From positions 1 to 64,000 of the forward strand of contig NZ_JAVKCA010000009.1 of assembly GCF_040222955.1 (NCBI RefSeq): DNA of 64,000 nucleotides. The letters run 5' to 3'. The position numbers and the translations under genes are program-made. Shown piece by piece: positions 14,750-23,141 of the stretch (within the stretch, counting starts at the first letter, position 1; every line of letters starts with the position of its first letter). Source of the DNA: Marinoscillum sp040222955 (lineage in GTDB: Bacteria; Bacteroidota; Bacteroidia; Cytophagales; Cyclobacteriaceae). The notes under the pieces were generated by a model. That model did no database searches and was not told the origin of the DNA. It was given only the letters and a program-made list of their open reading frames with translations.

Positions 14750-16438
14750 TTAAATGTTAATTTGCTGTGAATCCAGGTTCAGAATAAAGCTGTAAAGGTT
14801 CGCTCCTTTTTTGAGTCCCAGCTTCTTTCTTAACCGATACCTCGCAATTCGCAAACTGTCATTTGAAATCCCCATGATGGTGGCAATTTCCTTTGAGTGC
14901 AGGTTTAGCCTGATCATCGCACAAAGGCGCACTTCCGAAGGACTCAAATGAGGATAAACGTGCTTGAGCTGATCGAAAAAGGAAGTATGCACCTGTTGAA
15001 AGATGGACTCAAATTCCTGCCAGTCATCATCCAGGCTGAAGTTTAGATCTATGGTTTTGATGAGTTTCCTGACCTTCCTGGGGATATCTTCCTCCGGAGC
15101 TTTTTTGATTTTCTTCAGGTGATCTCTCAAGTGGTCCAGCAGTTCATTTTTCTGAACCAGGTGCAATGCAGACCGGGTCAATGAATTGCTTTTCAATCCC
15201 AGCTCCTTTTGAAGTTGTTCTTCCTTTAGCTGTTTGTTTTCAAGTTCGGCAGCCAGCTTTTCCTGGCTCAATTGAGTATTTACCAGCTCCACCTTACTGA
15301 GCTCGTTTTCTGTAATCAGTAGCCTCCGCTGCTGTCGTACTTTGGTGAGTGTCTGGTAAAAAAATGCTGCGATCAATACGACCAGAGCCATGGCTGATAT
15401 ACTGACAATCAGGGTAATCCGCCGGGATACCGCCCGTTCCTTTTTTAGCATCAATATCTGCTCTTGTTTCTGGTCCAGTTCATAGACTGAGTGGGCATTG
15501 GCCAATTCATTGGCCATTTGGGCTGAGAATAATTCCTCGGTTAATTCATGACTTATATTGAGGTAAAACAGCGCACTGTCCGGTTGCCTGGTCAGTTCAT
15601 AGACCTTGGAAAGGTCTTTAGCGGCAGATTTTTGCTGGTATTTAATATGATGCTTTTTAGCCAGGTTCATTGCCTGGTGGTAGTAAACCACAGCGGATGC
15701 CGGATCTCCGGTTTTTCTGCCTATATCGCCCAGGTTATTTGTATTGATAATCAGGTCATTGATTATCCCTAACCGCTGATTGATTCGATATGCCTTTCTA
15801 AAGTTTGCTTCAGCCAGGTCATACTGTTCCAGGTCTTCATATATACTCCCTATGTTGTCATAAATCCCGGGCAGATTTAGGCTGTCATTCTTTTGAATGA
15901 AATAGCTGAGCGCTTGTTTTTGATAGCTCAGCGCACTGTCGTAGCGCAGCGTTTTTTCACAGACATGGCCCAGCATCCCCAACATCCTGGCTTTTCCTTT
16001 TTCATCCGAGGACTGTTCATATTGCAGCAAGGCTTCATTGAAGTTGAGCGTTGCCAAAGTGTAATTTTCTGACTGCATATAAACCTGCCCCAGCAATTCA
16101 CAGGTTACAGCCAGCCTGCTGCTAATCCCCAGCTCTTTAAATACAGCCAATGATTCATGTAATAATTCCGTGGCTTTGTTCAGGCTTCCTACCTGAAAAT
16201 AGGCAGTGGCCAACATGTTTTTAGCATATGCTGCAGCGGCTCTGTTGTCTGCAAACTCCGCTTTCTCCAGGGCTTTTTTGGCAAAAAAAACAGTGCTATC
16301 CGGTGATGAATTTTGATATTTCTCTGCCTGATCCAAAAAAGCACTCAGGCTTTGGTCAGCTACCGAATTTTCTGACGGGAACGAAGTGTCACAACCCAGT
16401 AGACCAAAACACACAATGAGAAATAGCAGTTGCTTCAC
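14750..16438 (-). CDS. TPR-containing membrane LuxR-type regulator
   Basis: A 562-residue protein starting with GTG at 16438; no in-frame ATG fits. The N-terminal signal MKQLLFLIVCFGLLGCDTS could be a lipobox. Six or so TPR units span about 30-310 (ATLNFNEALLQYEQSSDEKG, DLAEANFRKAYRINQRLG, SAVVYYHQAMNLAKKHHI). One transmembrane helix (about 335-358) leads into a coiled coil and a C-terminal helix-turn-helix, about 490-550 (LSPSEVRLCAMIRLNLHSKE, then GISNDSLRIARYRLRKKLGL). This layout puts the TPRs outside the membrane and the DNA-binding part in the cytoplasm. The gene ends 147 bp before the receptor gene, so it probably controls that operon. Confidence 0.88.
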   Translation of the reverse strand: MKQLLFLIVCFGLLGCDTSFPSENSVADQSLSAFLDQAEKYQNSSPDSTVFFAKKALEKAEFADNRAAAAYAKNMLATAYFQVGSLNKATELLHESLAVFKELGISSRLAVTCELLGQVYMQSENYTLATLNFNEALLQYEQSSDEKGKARMLGMLGHVCEKTLRYDSALSYQKQALSYFIQKNDSLNLPGIYDNIGSIYEDLEQYDLAEANFRKAYRINQRLGIINDLIINTNNLGDIGRKTGDPASAVVYYHQAMNLAKKHHIKYQQKSAAKDLSKVYELTRQPDSALFYLNISHELTEELFSAQMANELANAHSVYELDQKQEQILMLKKERAVSRRITLIVSISAMALVVLIAAFFYQTLTKVRQQRRLLITENELSKVELVNTQLSQEKLAAELENKQLKEEQLQKELGLKSNSLTRSALHLVQKNELLDHLRDHLKKIKKAPEEDIPRKVRKLIKTIDLNFSLDDDWQEFESIFQQVHTSFFDQLKHVYPHLSPSEVRLCAMIRLNLHSKEIATIMGISNDSLRIARYRLRKKLGLKKGANLYSFILNLDSQQINI

Positions 16439-16630
16439 TTCCCAAAAATTGTGAATTAAGAGGTATTAATGGCACGGAAAGGCATGATGGCACTATTATT
16501 TAATCTTCACTTAAGACACCGCTAACATCAAGAAAATATTGTGACCTATTAACCTGAAATCAAGGACAGTACAGATTTTATGAGAAGCTATATTTGCTGC
16601 TGACGTGTACCTCTGACAAACCATGCACTC

Positions 16631-16915
16631 ATGAAAAACAATCGATCAATCAAAATTGTATCGGCCGTAGCATGCTTATTGCTGATTCCGCTCATCGCCA
16701 TGCAATATACGGATGAAGTGAACTGGTCTGCATTCGACTTTCTCATCGCAGCCATTCTCCTGCTGGGTACAGGATTCACCTTTGATCTCATCCTGAGAAA
16801 AGTGAAAAGTACTCCCTACAGAATTGCATTTTCAATAGCCCTGCTGGTTATACTCCTACTGGTTTGGATGGAGCTTGCCGTCGGCATCTTCGGCACACCC
16901 CTTGCCGGACATTAA
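16631..16915 (+). CDS. Small three-helix membrane protein, unknown function
   Basis: A 94-residue protein with three hydrophobic helices (VSAVACLLLIPLIAMQYT, FDFLIAAILLLGTGFTFDLI, IAFSIALLVILLLVWMELAVG) separated by short basic or acidic loops. The pattern WSAFDFLIAAILLLG...F is common to small uncharacterised membrane proteins of Bacteroidota. It lies alone between leftward genes, so it must have its own promoter. No function is proposed. Confidence 0.72.
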   Translation: MKNNRSIKIVSAVACLLLIPLIAMQYTDEVNWSAFDFLIAAILLLGTGFTFDLILRKVKSTPYRIAFSIALLVILLLVWMELAVGIFGTPLAGH

Positions 16916-16983
16916 CCTCACGACATTACGTCCACCAATGAAAGACCTCACAGGTAAATTGACAATGAAGTAATCGAAAATTC

Positions 16984-17211
16984 TCAGGCCATAAGTCCCT
17001 GATGAATTTGAAGCATCTCCTGAAGCATCTGCAGACGCACTTCGGCCAGTTGCGTATTCGAACCGCTAGACTTTAGTTTCTGCGCATGCTCCATTATTTT
17101 TTCTATACAGGCAATGCTCTGGAGATGTTCTCCTTTGGCAAGATCGCGTACTTCTGTGTGGTAGTCCGCCTTGGTAATTGTTCGTACTTGTGTATTCATC
17201 ATCATATCCAT
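16984..17211 (-). CDS. Small hypothetical protein
   Basis: A 75-residue, mainly helical protein (NTQVRTITKADYHTEVRDLA, CIEKIMEHAQKLKSSG, RLQMLQEMLQIHQGL). It starts at ATG 17211, with more Met codons a few residues in. Composition and codon use look like coding DNA, but no family is recognised and the neighbours give no hint. The 312 bp between it and the next gene, 17212-17523, hold only the terminator at 17458-17490 and A/T-rich sequence. Confidence 0.45.
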   Translation of the reverse strand: MDMMMNTQVRTITKADYHTEVRDLAKGEHLQSIACIEKIMEHAQKLKSSGSNTQLAEVRLQMLQEMLQIHQGLMA

Positions 17212-17457
17212 TTAAGTGAGTTACGGATAAGATCCTGTCACTACCGAAACCTTCCAAGGCGGGATGGAGTCCGGATAGTTTTCAGATCGCTGGTTTAATT
17301 AATATTACTAAAAAAATTTGACTTCTGCGTCATATTCACACAGCAATTATAGATTAATCTGCGTTCAAAGATTTTTCCTCTCTGTTATCCAATCATGAAT
17401 AAATCGTACCTCCCTGAAAATCAGCTAAAAAGGCGTTGTACAATTTTTAGGGGCCTA

Positions 17458-17490
17458 AATAAAAAAAGTCACCCCGAAAACCGGGGTGAC
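17458..17490 (-). terminator. Rho-independent terminator of the first beta-helix gene
   Basis: A perfect 9 bp GC-rich stem, GTCACCCCG / CGGGGTGAC, with a 5 nt loop, followed on the minus strand by a run of T. It lies 34 bp after the stop codon at 17524. Confidence 0.85.
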
Positions 17491-17523
17491 TCAAACTTAA
17501 CTGAACAATACCTTAAAAGAGGT

Positions 17524-20500
17524 CTATTTCATCAGCACCTTGTGGGTAGAAACACCCGATGCGCTGACCACTCTCACCAGTGCGATTCCTCTGGGCAAAC
17601 CGGACACATTCAGCACCTGCTGGTGGCTCCCCTTCAGCAGAAAATCTTCCTGATGCAAGTACCTGCGACCATCCAGGCCAAACACACTCACAGACACAGG
17701 CCCGTCCTCATTGAGGTGATGACTGATTGTGAGGCGTTCCATAGCCGGATTGGGATACATGACCAGCTGGGCCTGAGCAGATTCCTCCAAAAGCGCTGTG
17801 ATCAGCTCCTGCGCTACTCGTGAGCCCGTACCGGCCAACGACAGGTATACCATGCTTCCTGAGGTAGGCACCCCACCCAGGCTTGCGCCCCAGTTTTTGG
17901 TGTGCCCCTCCAGTCCTATACCGATGGTTCCGCTGCTACCCACGCCGATGAGCGATTTCAAAATCTTGCCTTCCACAGCCAAAGGCGTCATTACAAATTC
18001 GATCCCGGCAGAGTTCGTAGACTCTTCAAAAGGCCACCCGCCACTCCCGGTATATTCATTCAGCTGGTTATAGTTGGCATCTATGTAGAAGTCAGATTTG
18101 TCCGTCCACAGATACTGATAGCCCGTAGCGCCATTGGTATTGATGTATACATTGTACTCCCACAGCGCAGAGGTGTCTATTTCCGCATAGAGATAGACGT
18201 AGTCCGAGTCGGTGTAGCCATAAATGTTTTTGAAAGAGCTGCCGGTTACGCCGGTAATCAGCGCTGAATAATTCTCCACCGGACTCTTGTAGCCATCGAT
18301 CGACAGGCTACCGGCATCCGATCCTCCATCCAGCGTGAGGTAAACCATCGCGGCATCTTCCACAGGGATGGAGCCCAAACTACTCGCCCAACCGCTCGTA
18401 TGTCCTTCTATACCCAGACCAACAGTACCAGTGCTCCCTATCCCTAAAGCGTATTTGGGAATCCTGCCCTCAATGGTCGAATCAGTTTTCACAAAGCGAA
18501 TGGTCATCACTGAATTATCCGCAGTGAATGGCCATGAGGGTGAAGCCGCCGTATCGTATCTGTTAAGTAGATTCAGCGTGCCATCCACATAGTAGTCAGA
18601 CTTTTCCGTCCAGATGTAGTCATACCCAGTGTTGGAGTTGGTATTTACAAAAATGCTGTACTCCGCCATGGTACCTTCGTATTCACCATAGATGTAGATA
18701 AAGTGATTATCGTCATAGGCATGAATATTCCTCCAGACACCTGTAGTCACACCGGTTTGGAGGGCATCATATCCCTCACTACCGCTTTTCACCCCATCGA
18801 TGGTCGCAGCGATATCACCAGCCGCCACAGAGGACGATTCGAAGGCTCCAATATCTACGGTATCACCAAAGACCCGCTCGTTTCCGAAAATGTCCGTTTC
18901 TCCCGTACCTACTGAATAGCCCGGGTCACCAGCATCTATGGCCGGGGATGTAGACTGCAACCTGAAATCAGGCGTGGAAGACACTATGTCCTCAAACACC
19001 GGACTTTGAAAGCTGGAATGCTCATCCTGGTCTGTGCGGTTTACGCGATACCAGGCGAAAGTACCGTAAGAATCATATCCACTACCCAACTGCGACCAAT
19101 CGAAAATACCGACTGCAGGGTCTGCAGTAGAGTTGGTATAGTACAGGTTGTAATCAAAGACTATCGTGCTATAGTAGGACGTGGTATCAAATGCCATGGC
19201 AAACGTCACCAGATTGTTGGTGGTGGTAGCATAGACAATGTTGTTTTTGATGGTCAGATTCTTAATGTTTTTCTGAATAATCAGCTGAGAAGAACCCAAA
19301 CTGCCGAGGTAGGTATCTGTCACACCGCCATTGCCATAAATGGTGTTTCCCGTAATCGAAACATTGTTGATATAGCTACCACTGGCGGCAGAAGGCACAC
19401 CCAACACCAGGCCGGTCCATGAGTTGTTGAATGAAAGGTTGTTTCGCACAATGTGACCACCGGAGTGAACGCCGCTGTTTTCATTGCCAATGGAAAAGCC
19501 CACCTGACAATCAGAAACTTCGTTATTCTCGACCGTAATATTCTGTGAACCATCGCAGTAAATACCCGCCGCAGCAGCTATTGGTGAGCGACAGCTCCAT
19601 ACCTTATTGTCTTTGATCATCCCATTTCTTGCATAGTTCTGAGCGGAAGAAACGGTAGCTCCCTGTATGTCCGGAACCCAGGTATAATGACCAGCCGCCA
19701 CGATTCCGATGTTTTGCACTTCGTAGATCGTGTTGTTAGAAACCTCAAAACCATCGAGGTGACCATTGAGTTGAATCCCCTCTGTCCAGCCTGGAATCAC
19801 ATGGTGAATCAGGTTATTCTTAACCACCACATTGAGTAGCGGAAGTGAATCCGTGCCCACAATGCTGATAGGCCCAATGTTATCATTCGGGGCTGCTGAT
19901 TTCAGAGTATCAATTTCTGCCGCTGAGAAATCCAGCCGATCCTTCATCGGATCCACATTGACCGTCCAGGAGAAATCATAGATCTCATTGTCAATGATCT
20001 CAATGTTCTCACCACTATTGGCCACCTGAATTCCAAATTTGGTATCCTTTACCAATGTGGGGGTGCCGTTAATTGTCTCTGTAGTGGCCAGGCTCTGGTT
20101 ACATCGGTGATCCCGCAATTTGAATCCCTGCACACGTACATTTTTGGCAGCAGAAGTGATCGTTATCAGTGCGGCAAACTTCTTATTGTATAGGTTTTCA
20201 CCATCTATAATCACCTCACCCTCCGTTTTGAGGGTAAGCCAATAGCTGCCAGTCCCACCATTGTACTGGGTCAAAACAATCATGTCATTGGAATCCGGTG
20301 CGTATACGCCGGCGCGAACGATGATTTCTTCATCAGACACCATCCCGGTCAGTCCTTCCAACTGACGGTGATCAAGGGCCTCTTTGATGGTTTTGTACGG
20401 GTCAGAGGAGGATCCATCCGAAGTGCTTCCAGCATAGCTGGCATCCACATAGAGGGTGGTGGATCTGGACTGGGCATTTCCTGACCATGGGAGCACGGTC

Positions 20501-20544
20501 ATCAGCACCAAGAAACTAAACGAAAGAAAAATTTTGAGATACAT
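17524..20544 (-). CDS. T9SS-secreted parallel beta-helix protein with two C-terminal beta-sandwich modules
   Basis: A 1006-residue protein. It has a signal peptide ending SGNAQ. A right-handed parallel beta-helix spans about 28-570: a start TLYVDASYAGSTSDG, then many coils such as VRVQGFKLRDHR, IEIIDNEIYDF, FEVSNNTIYEVQNIGIVA. Two related modules, about 578-740 and 745-915, each begin IDG-K and contain YxYxWT(E/D)KSD; they resemble carbohydrate-binding DOMON/CBM9-like sandwiches. A T9SS sorting domain, about 930-1006, opens with VMYPNPAMERL. Beta-helix proteins of this type include polysaccharide lyases and glycan-binding proteins; no catalytic residues could be named. It is probably surface-exposed or released and acts on a polysaccharide. 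Confidence 0.85.
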   Translation of the reverse strand: MYLKIFLSFSFLVLMTVLPWSGNAQSRSTTLYVDASYAGSTSDGSSSDPYKTIKEALDHRQLEGLTGMVSDEEIIVRAGVYAPDSNDMIVLTQYNGGTGSYWLTLKTEGEVIIDGENLYNKKFAALITITSAAKNVRVQGFKLRDHRCNQSLATTETINGTPTLVKDTKFGIQVANSGENIEIIDNEIYDFSWTVNVDPMKDRLDFSAAEIDTLKSAAPNDNIGPISIVGTDSLPLLNVVVKNNLIHHVIPGWTEGIQLNGHLDGFEVSNNTIYEVQNIGIVAAGHYTWVPDIQGATVSSAQNYARNGMIKDNKVWSCRSPIAAAAGIYCDGSQNITVENNEVSDCQVGFSIGNENSGVHSGGHIVRNNLSFNNSWTGLVLGVPSAASGSYINNVSITGNTIYGNGGVTDTYLGSLGSSQLIIQKNIKNLTIKNNIVYATTTNNLVTFAMAFDTTSYYSTIVFDYNLYYTNSTADPAVGIFDWSQLGSGYDSYGTFAWYRVNRTDQDEHSSFQSPVFEDIVSSTPDFRLQSTSPAIDAGDPGYSVGTGETDIFGNERVFGDTVDIGAFESSSVAAGDIAATIDGVKSGSEGYDALQTGVTTGVWRNIHAYDDNHFIYIYGEYEGTMAEYSIFVNTNSNTGYDYIWTEKSDYYVDGTLNLLNRYDTAASPSWPFTADNSVMTIRFVKTDSTIEGRIPKYALGIGSTGTVGLGIEGHTSGWASSLGSIPVEDAAMVYLTLDGGSDAGSLSIDGYKSPVENYSALITGVTGSSFKNIYGYTDSDYVYLYAEIDTSALWEYNVYINTNGATGYQYLWTDKSDFYIDANYNQLNEYTGSGGWPFEESTNSAGIEFVMTPLAVEGKILKSLIGVGSSGTIGIGLEGHTKNWGASLGGVPTSGSMVYLSLAGTGSRVAQELITALLEESAQAQLVMYPNPAMERLTISHHLNEDGPVSVSVFGLDGRRYLHQEDFLLKGSHQQVLNVSGLPRGIALVRVVSASGVSTHKVLMK

Positions 20545-20603
20545 ATAGATATAAGGTTAGATTAGGTTACTTAACGAAAGTATTAAATTTTAATATAAAA
20601 GCA

Positions 20604-20647
20604 AAAGAAACAATAATATATTACTGTTTCTTTCGTTTACTTTCTTT
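20604..20647 (-). promoter_or_regulatory. 30 bp palindrome and shared CTTTC motif upstream of the first beta-helix gene
   Basis: Positions 20604-20633 form an inverted repeat: 9-base arms AAAGAAACA / TGTTTCTTT around TAATATATTA (itself a palindrome), with one mismatched pair (20613/20624). Overlapping it, 20630-20647 (CTTTCGTTTACTTTCTTT) matches 22998-23015 upstream of the second beta-helix gene in 17 of 18 bases. The site lies 60-100 bp before the start codon, so it could be a promoter-proximal operator. Confidence 0.55.
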
Positions 20648-20695
20648 TGTGTGCATTTGACACGGATAGGCCAAATAATCACAAAGTCCCGCTCC

Positions 20696-22882
20696 TTATC
20701 TGATGATGATCTTTTTTACCATGGTTTCACCATTGGCAGTAACTCTCACCAGCGCCATTCCTTTTGGCAACCCCATTACGGATAATTCATGTTCATAGGA
20801 TCCTTTGGGAAGTAATCCACTCCACTCAGTATGTTTTTTCCCATCCATACCAATCACCTCAATCACAACTCCACCCTCCTCATCTTGCACATGCGATATC
20901 ATGATATAGTCTGTTGCAGGGTTCGGGAAAATTGAAAGCTTGTCTGACAAGGCTACTGAAACTTCTTCCGCCACTCTGCTCCCGGCAGATCCGATGGTAT
21001 AAGCAGCACCACTGGTACCCGATGGAATGAACCCTACGATGCTATAGCCAGAGTTAAGAGACGCCACAGCCACTCTGACCACAGAGCCGGAGATTCCGAG
21101 GGAGGATTTAGCTACTGATAATTCCAACACTGAACTATTTTTCACCGCAGTGATCCCCCCAAGGCTACTCCAGGACCAGCTACTACCGGTACCAGTGTAC
21201 TGATACAGGGTTCCATTTTCAATCATATAATTGAATCCCGTGGAGGACCAGCGACTACTGGTGTACTCATTGCTGCCAGATGTATTGTTATCAGTATCCA
21301 GAAAAACCTGATAGTGAGTAGAAAAGCTCCCCTGCGCCAATACATAAAAATTAGAAGCATTGTCGGCTGCTTTGAGCGAGGTAAGATTGGTGCCGCCGGT
21401 AGCAATGGTGGACACAGATGCCCAATCGCTTGTTGCACCATCTACAGTAATGTTCAGCGGTGCGGCGATCTCGTAAGCTCCAATATCAACAGCACTCCCC
21501 TGCTTTCTGGCATTGCCGGCCAGGTCTTCCTGGCCTGAACCAGTAAAGGATGGATCTCCTGCGTCTATCGCTGGAGAGGACGATGAAATTGAATAATTGT
21601 CACTCCCGGCATTTACAAAAAGTGGATTTTGTTTCACCGAATTGGCATCACCAGACACGTTGTAAAACAAGCTGGAAGTGTTGGCATTGTCACGCCAGTA
21701 TAGATTATAAGCCAGTGTATGACTGGTGGTTGTGGTTCCTCCCATTTGCACGATGGCATATCGCCAGTCGGTAGGATACATGATGTTATTCTTGATCACA
21801 CTACTCGTATTGTTCTGCAGCGCAATCTGACCATTGTCGTAAGTGCCGGTACCACATTTGTAAAATGTATTGTTATAAACCTGAGTCCCACTCACAGTAC
21901 TGGTCGTATTCGACCCCAAAAACAACCCGGACAAAGTGCAGTCATAAGCGAGGTTATTTCTAACGATGTTCCCTGTACTGGATTTTCCGGCCACTTCGCA
22001 CCCCACTGAGAACCCCACTTTGTAATTAAAGACGATGTTGTTCTCTATGGTAATGTAACTGCCTCCATCTACGTAGATACCACCTGCTGCATCCAGCGCT
22101 GCAGGGCCGGCGTAGTTTTTCACCACATTTTCCCTGATAATTCCACTTCTGGCATAGTTGACACTGGCAGGAGCTCCTGTCCATGAAAAGTGACCGGCGG
22201 CATCAATCCCAATGTTGGTATTACCATCCAGGGTATTGCCTTCTACTAAGAAATTCTGGACGTTGCCCACCAGGGTAATGCTTTCACTATATCCGGTAAT
22301 GCAGTCATGAACGCTATTGCCTCCTATAAAGACATTCTCAATCGCAGAAGAGGTGCTTCCCACAATGACAATGGCATGGGCATTTTCGCCCGAAGTAGGC
22401 ATGGTCGTTTTCGAGTTGGTCCAGCCAATGTTGTAAAACTCACAATTGGTAATGTCAATTTCATTGCCGGTCCCATTGACGATAATACCGTTTCCGGTAT
22501 TTCCCCAATTGTTTCGAAACACAAGACCATCCACGACGATGTTGGTTGAATTGGTAATGTGAAGGATATTAATCCCATTAGTGCCAGTACTCGAACTTCC
22601 CTCCAGGTTCACAGTGCCGTTATAGCTTTTGAGGGTGACATTGGTTTTACCACTCAGCACGAACGGACCTGTGTAAGTACCGGCGGCAATCAATATGACA
22701 TCACCCGAAGAAGCTCCCGAGCAGGCACTGGCCAGCCCGCTGCTGGTAGAAACATAAACATTGGCACCTTGCGCAGTGTACGCTAGCAACAGAATGAAGG
22801 ACAGGAAACCCACCCTGAAAGCATTTCGGAAGGAATTCCAGTTTGGAATAGAATAGGTTGGTTGGAAAAAAATGGTTTTCAT
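20696..22882 (-). CDS. T9SS-secreted parallel beta-helix protein, paralogue
   Basis: The start is set at ATG 22882 (MKTIFFQPTYSIPNWNSF), about 728 residues; an earlier ATG at 22924 is possible. A late hydrophobic segment (VGFLSFILLLAYTAQGA) acts as the signal. Residues about 38-465 are a parallel beta-helix (VTLKSYNGTVNLEG, IDITNCEFYNIGW, ITIENNIVFNYKVGFSVG) with a PAIDAGDPSF end shared with the 17524-20544 protein. One beta-sandwich module, about 478-635, follows, then a T9SS domain with IFPNPATDYIMIS. It is a shorter paralogue of its neighbour, with one C-terminal module in place of two. No lyase motif was identified. Confidence 0.85.
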   Translation of the reverse strand: MKTIFFQPTYSIPNWNSFRNAFRVGFLSFILLLAYTAQGANVYVSTSSGLASACSGASSGDVILIAAGTYTGPFVLSGKTNVTLKSYNGTVNLEGSSSTGTNGINILHITNSTNIVVDGLVFRNNWGNTGNGIIVNGTGNEIDITNCEFYNIGWTNSKTTMPTSGENAHAIVIVGSTSSAIENVFIGGNSVHDCITGYSESITLVGNVQNFLVEGNTLDGNTNIGIDAAGHFSWTGAPASVNYARSGIIRENVVKNYAGPAALDAAGGIYVDGGSYITIENNIVFNYKVGFSVGCEVAGKSSTGNIVRNNLAYDCTLSGLFLGSNTTSTVSGTQVYNNTFYKCGTGTYDNGQIALQNNTSSVIKNNIMYPTDWRYAIVQMGGTTTTSHTLAYNLYWRDNANTSSLFYNVSGDANSVKQNPLFVNAGSDNYSISSSSPAIDAGDPSFTGSGQEDLAGNARKQGSAVDIGAYEIAAPLNITVDGATSDWASVSTIATGGTNLTSLKAADNASNFYVLAQGSFSTHYQVFLDTDNNTSGSNEYTSSRWSSTGFNYMIENGTLYQYTGTGSSWSWSSLGGITAVKNSSVLELSVAKSSLGISGSVVRVAVASLNSGYSIVGFIPSGTSGAAYTIGSAGSRVAEEVSVALSDKLSIFPNPATDYIMISHVQDEEGGVVIEVIGMDGKKHTEWSGLLPKGSYEHELSVMGLPKGMALVRVTANGETMVKKIIIR

Positions 22883-22997
22883 AAGTATAAATATTTGGTT
22901 GAATATCGCCCGAATGTTCAGCATATCCCCTCCTCCCTTTCCTTATCTTACCAAAACTGAATGTCCTAAGATAATAAACCTTTTAAAAGATTTTAAA

Positions 22998-23015
22998 CTT
23001 TCTTTTACTTTCTTT
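22998..23015 (-). promoter_or_regulatory. Shared CTTTC motif upstream of the second beta-helix gene
   Basis: CTTTCTTTTACTTTCTTT matches 20630-20647 at 17 of 18 bases and lies about 115 bp before the ATG at 22882. The surroundings are otherwise different, so the match is likely a retained regulatory site instead of general duplication. Confidence 0.45.
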
Positions 23016-23082
23016 ATACTAATAAATACATGCATAACGTTTCTTTTAGTTAAAAAAAAGCCCGTAATCATCCGTTGTAAAT

Positions 23083-23116
23083 AAAAAAAGCTCAGGTTTC
23101 TGAATGAACCTGAGCT
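23083..23116 (-). terminator. Rho-independent terminator after the GH109-like gene
   Basis: A perfect 10 bp stem AGCTCAGGTT / AACCTGAGCT with an 8 nt loop, followed on the minus strand by seven T. It lies 26 bp after the stop codon at 23142. Confidence 0.88.
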
Positions 23117-23141
23117 TTTGGCTTGATAAATTCTGTTACAC

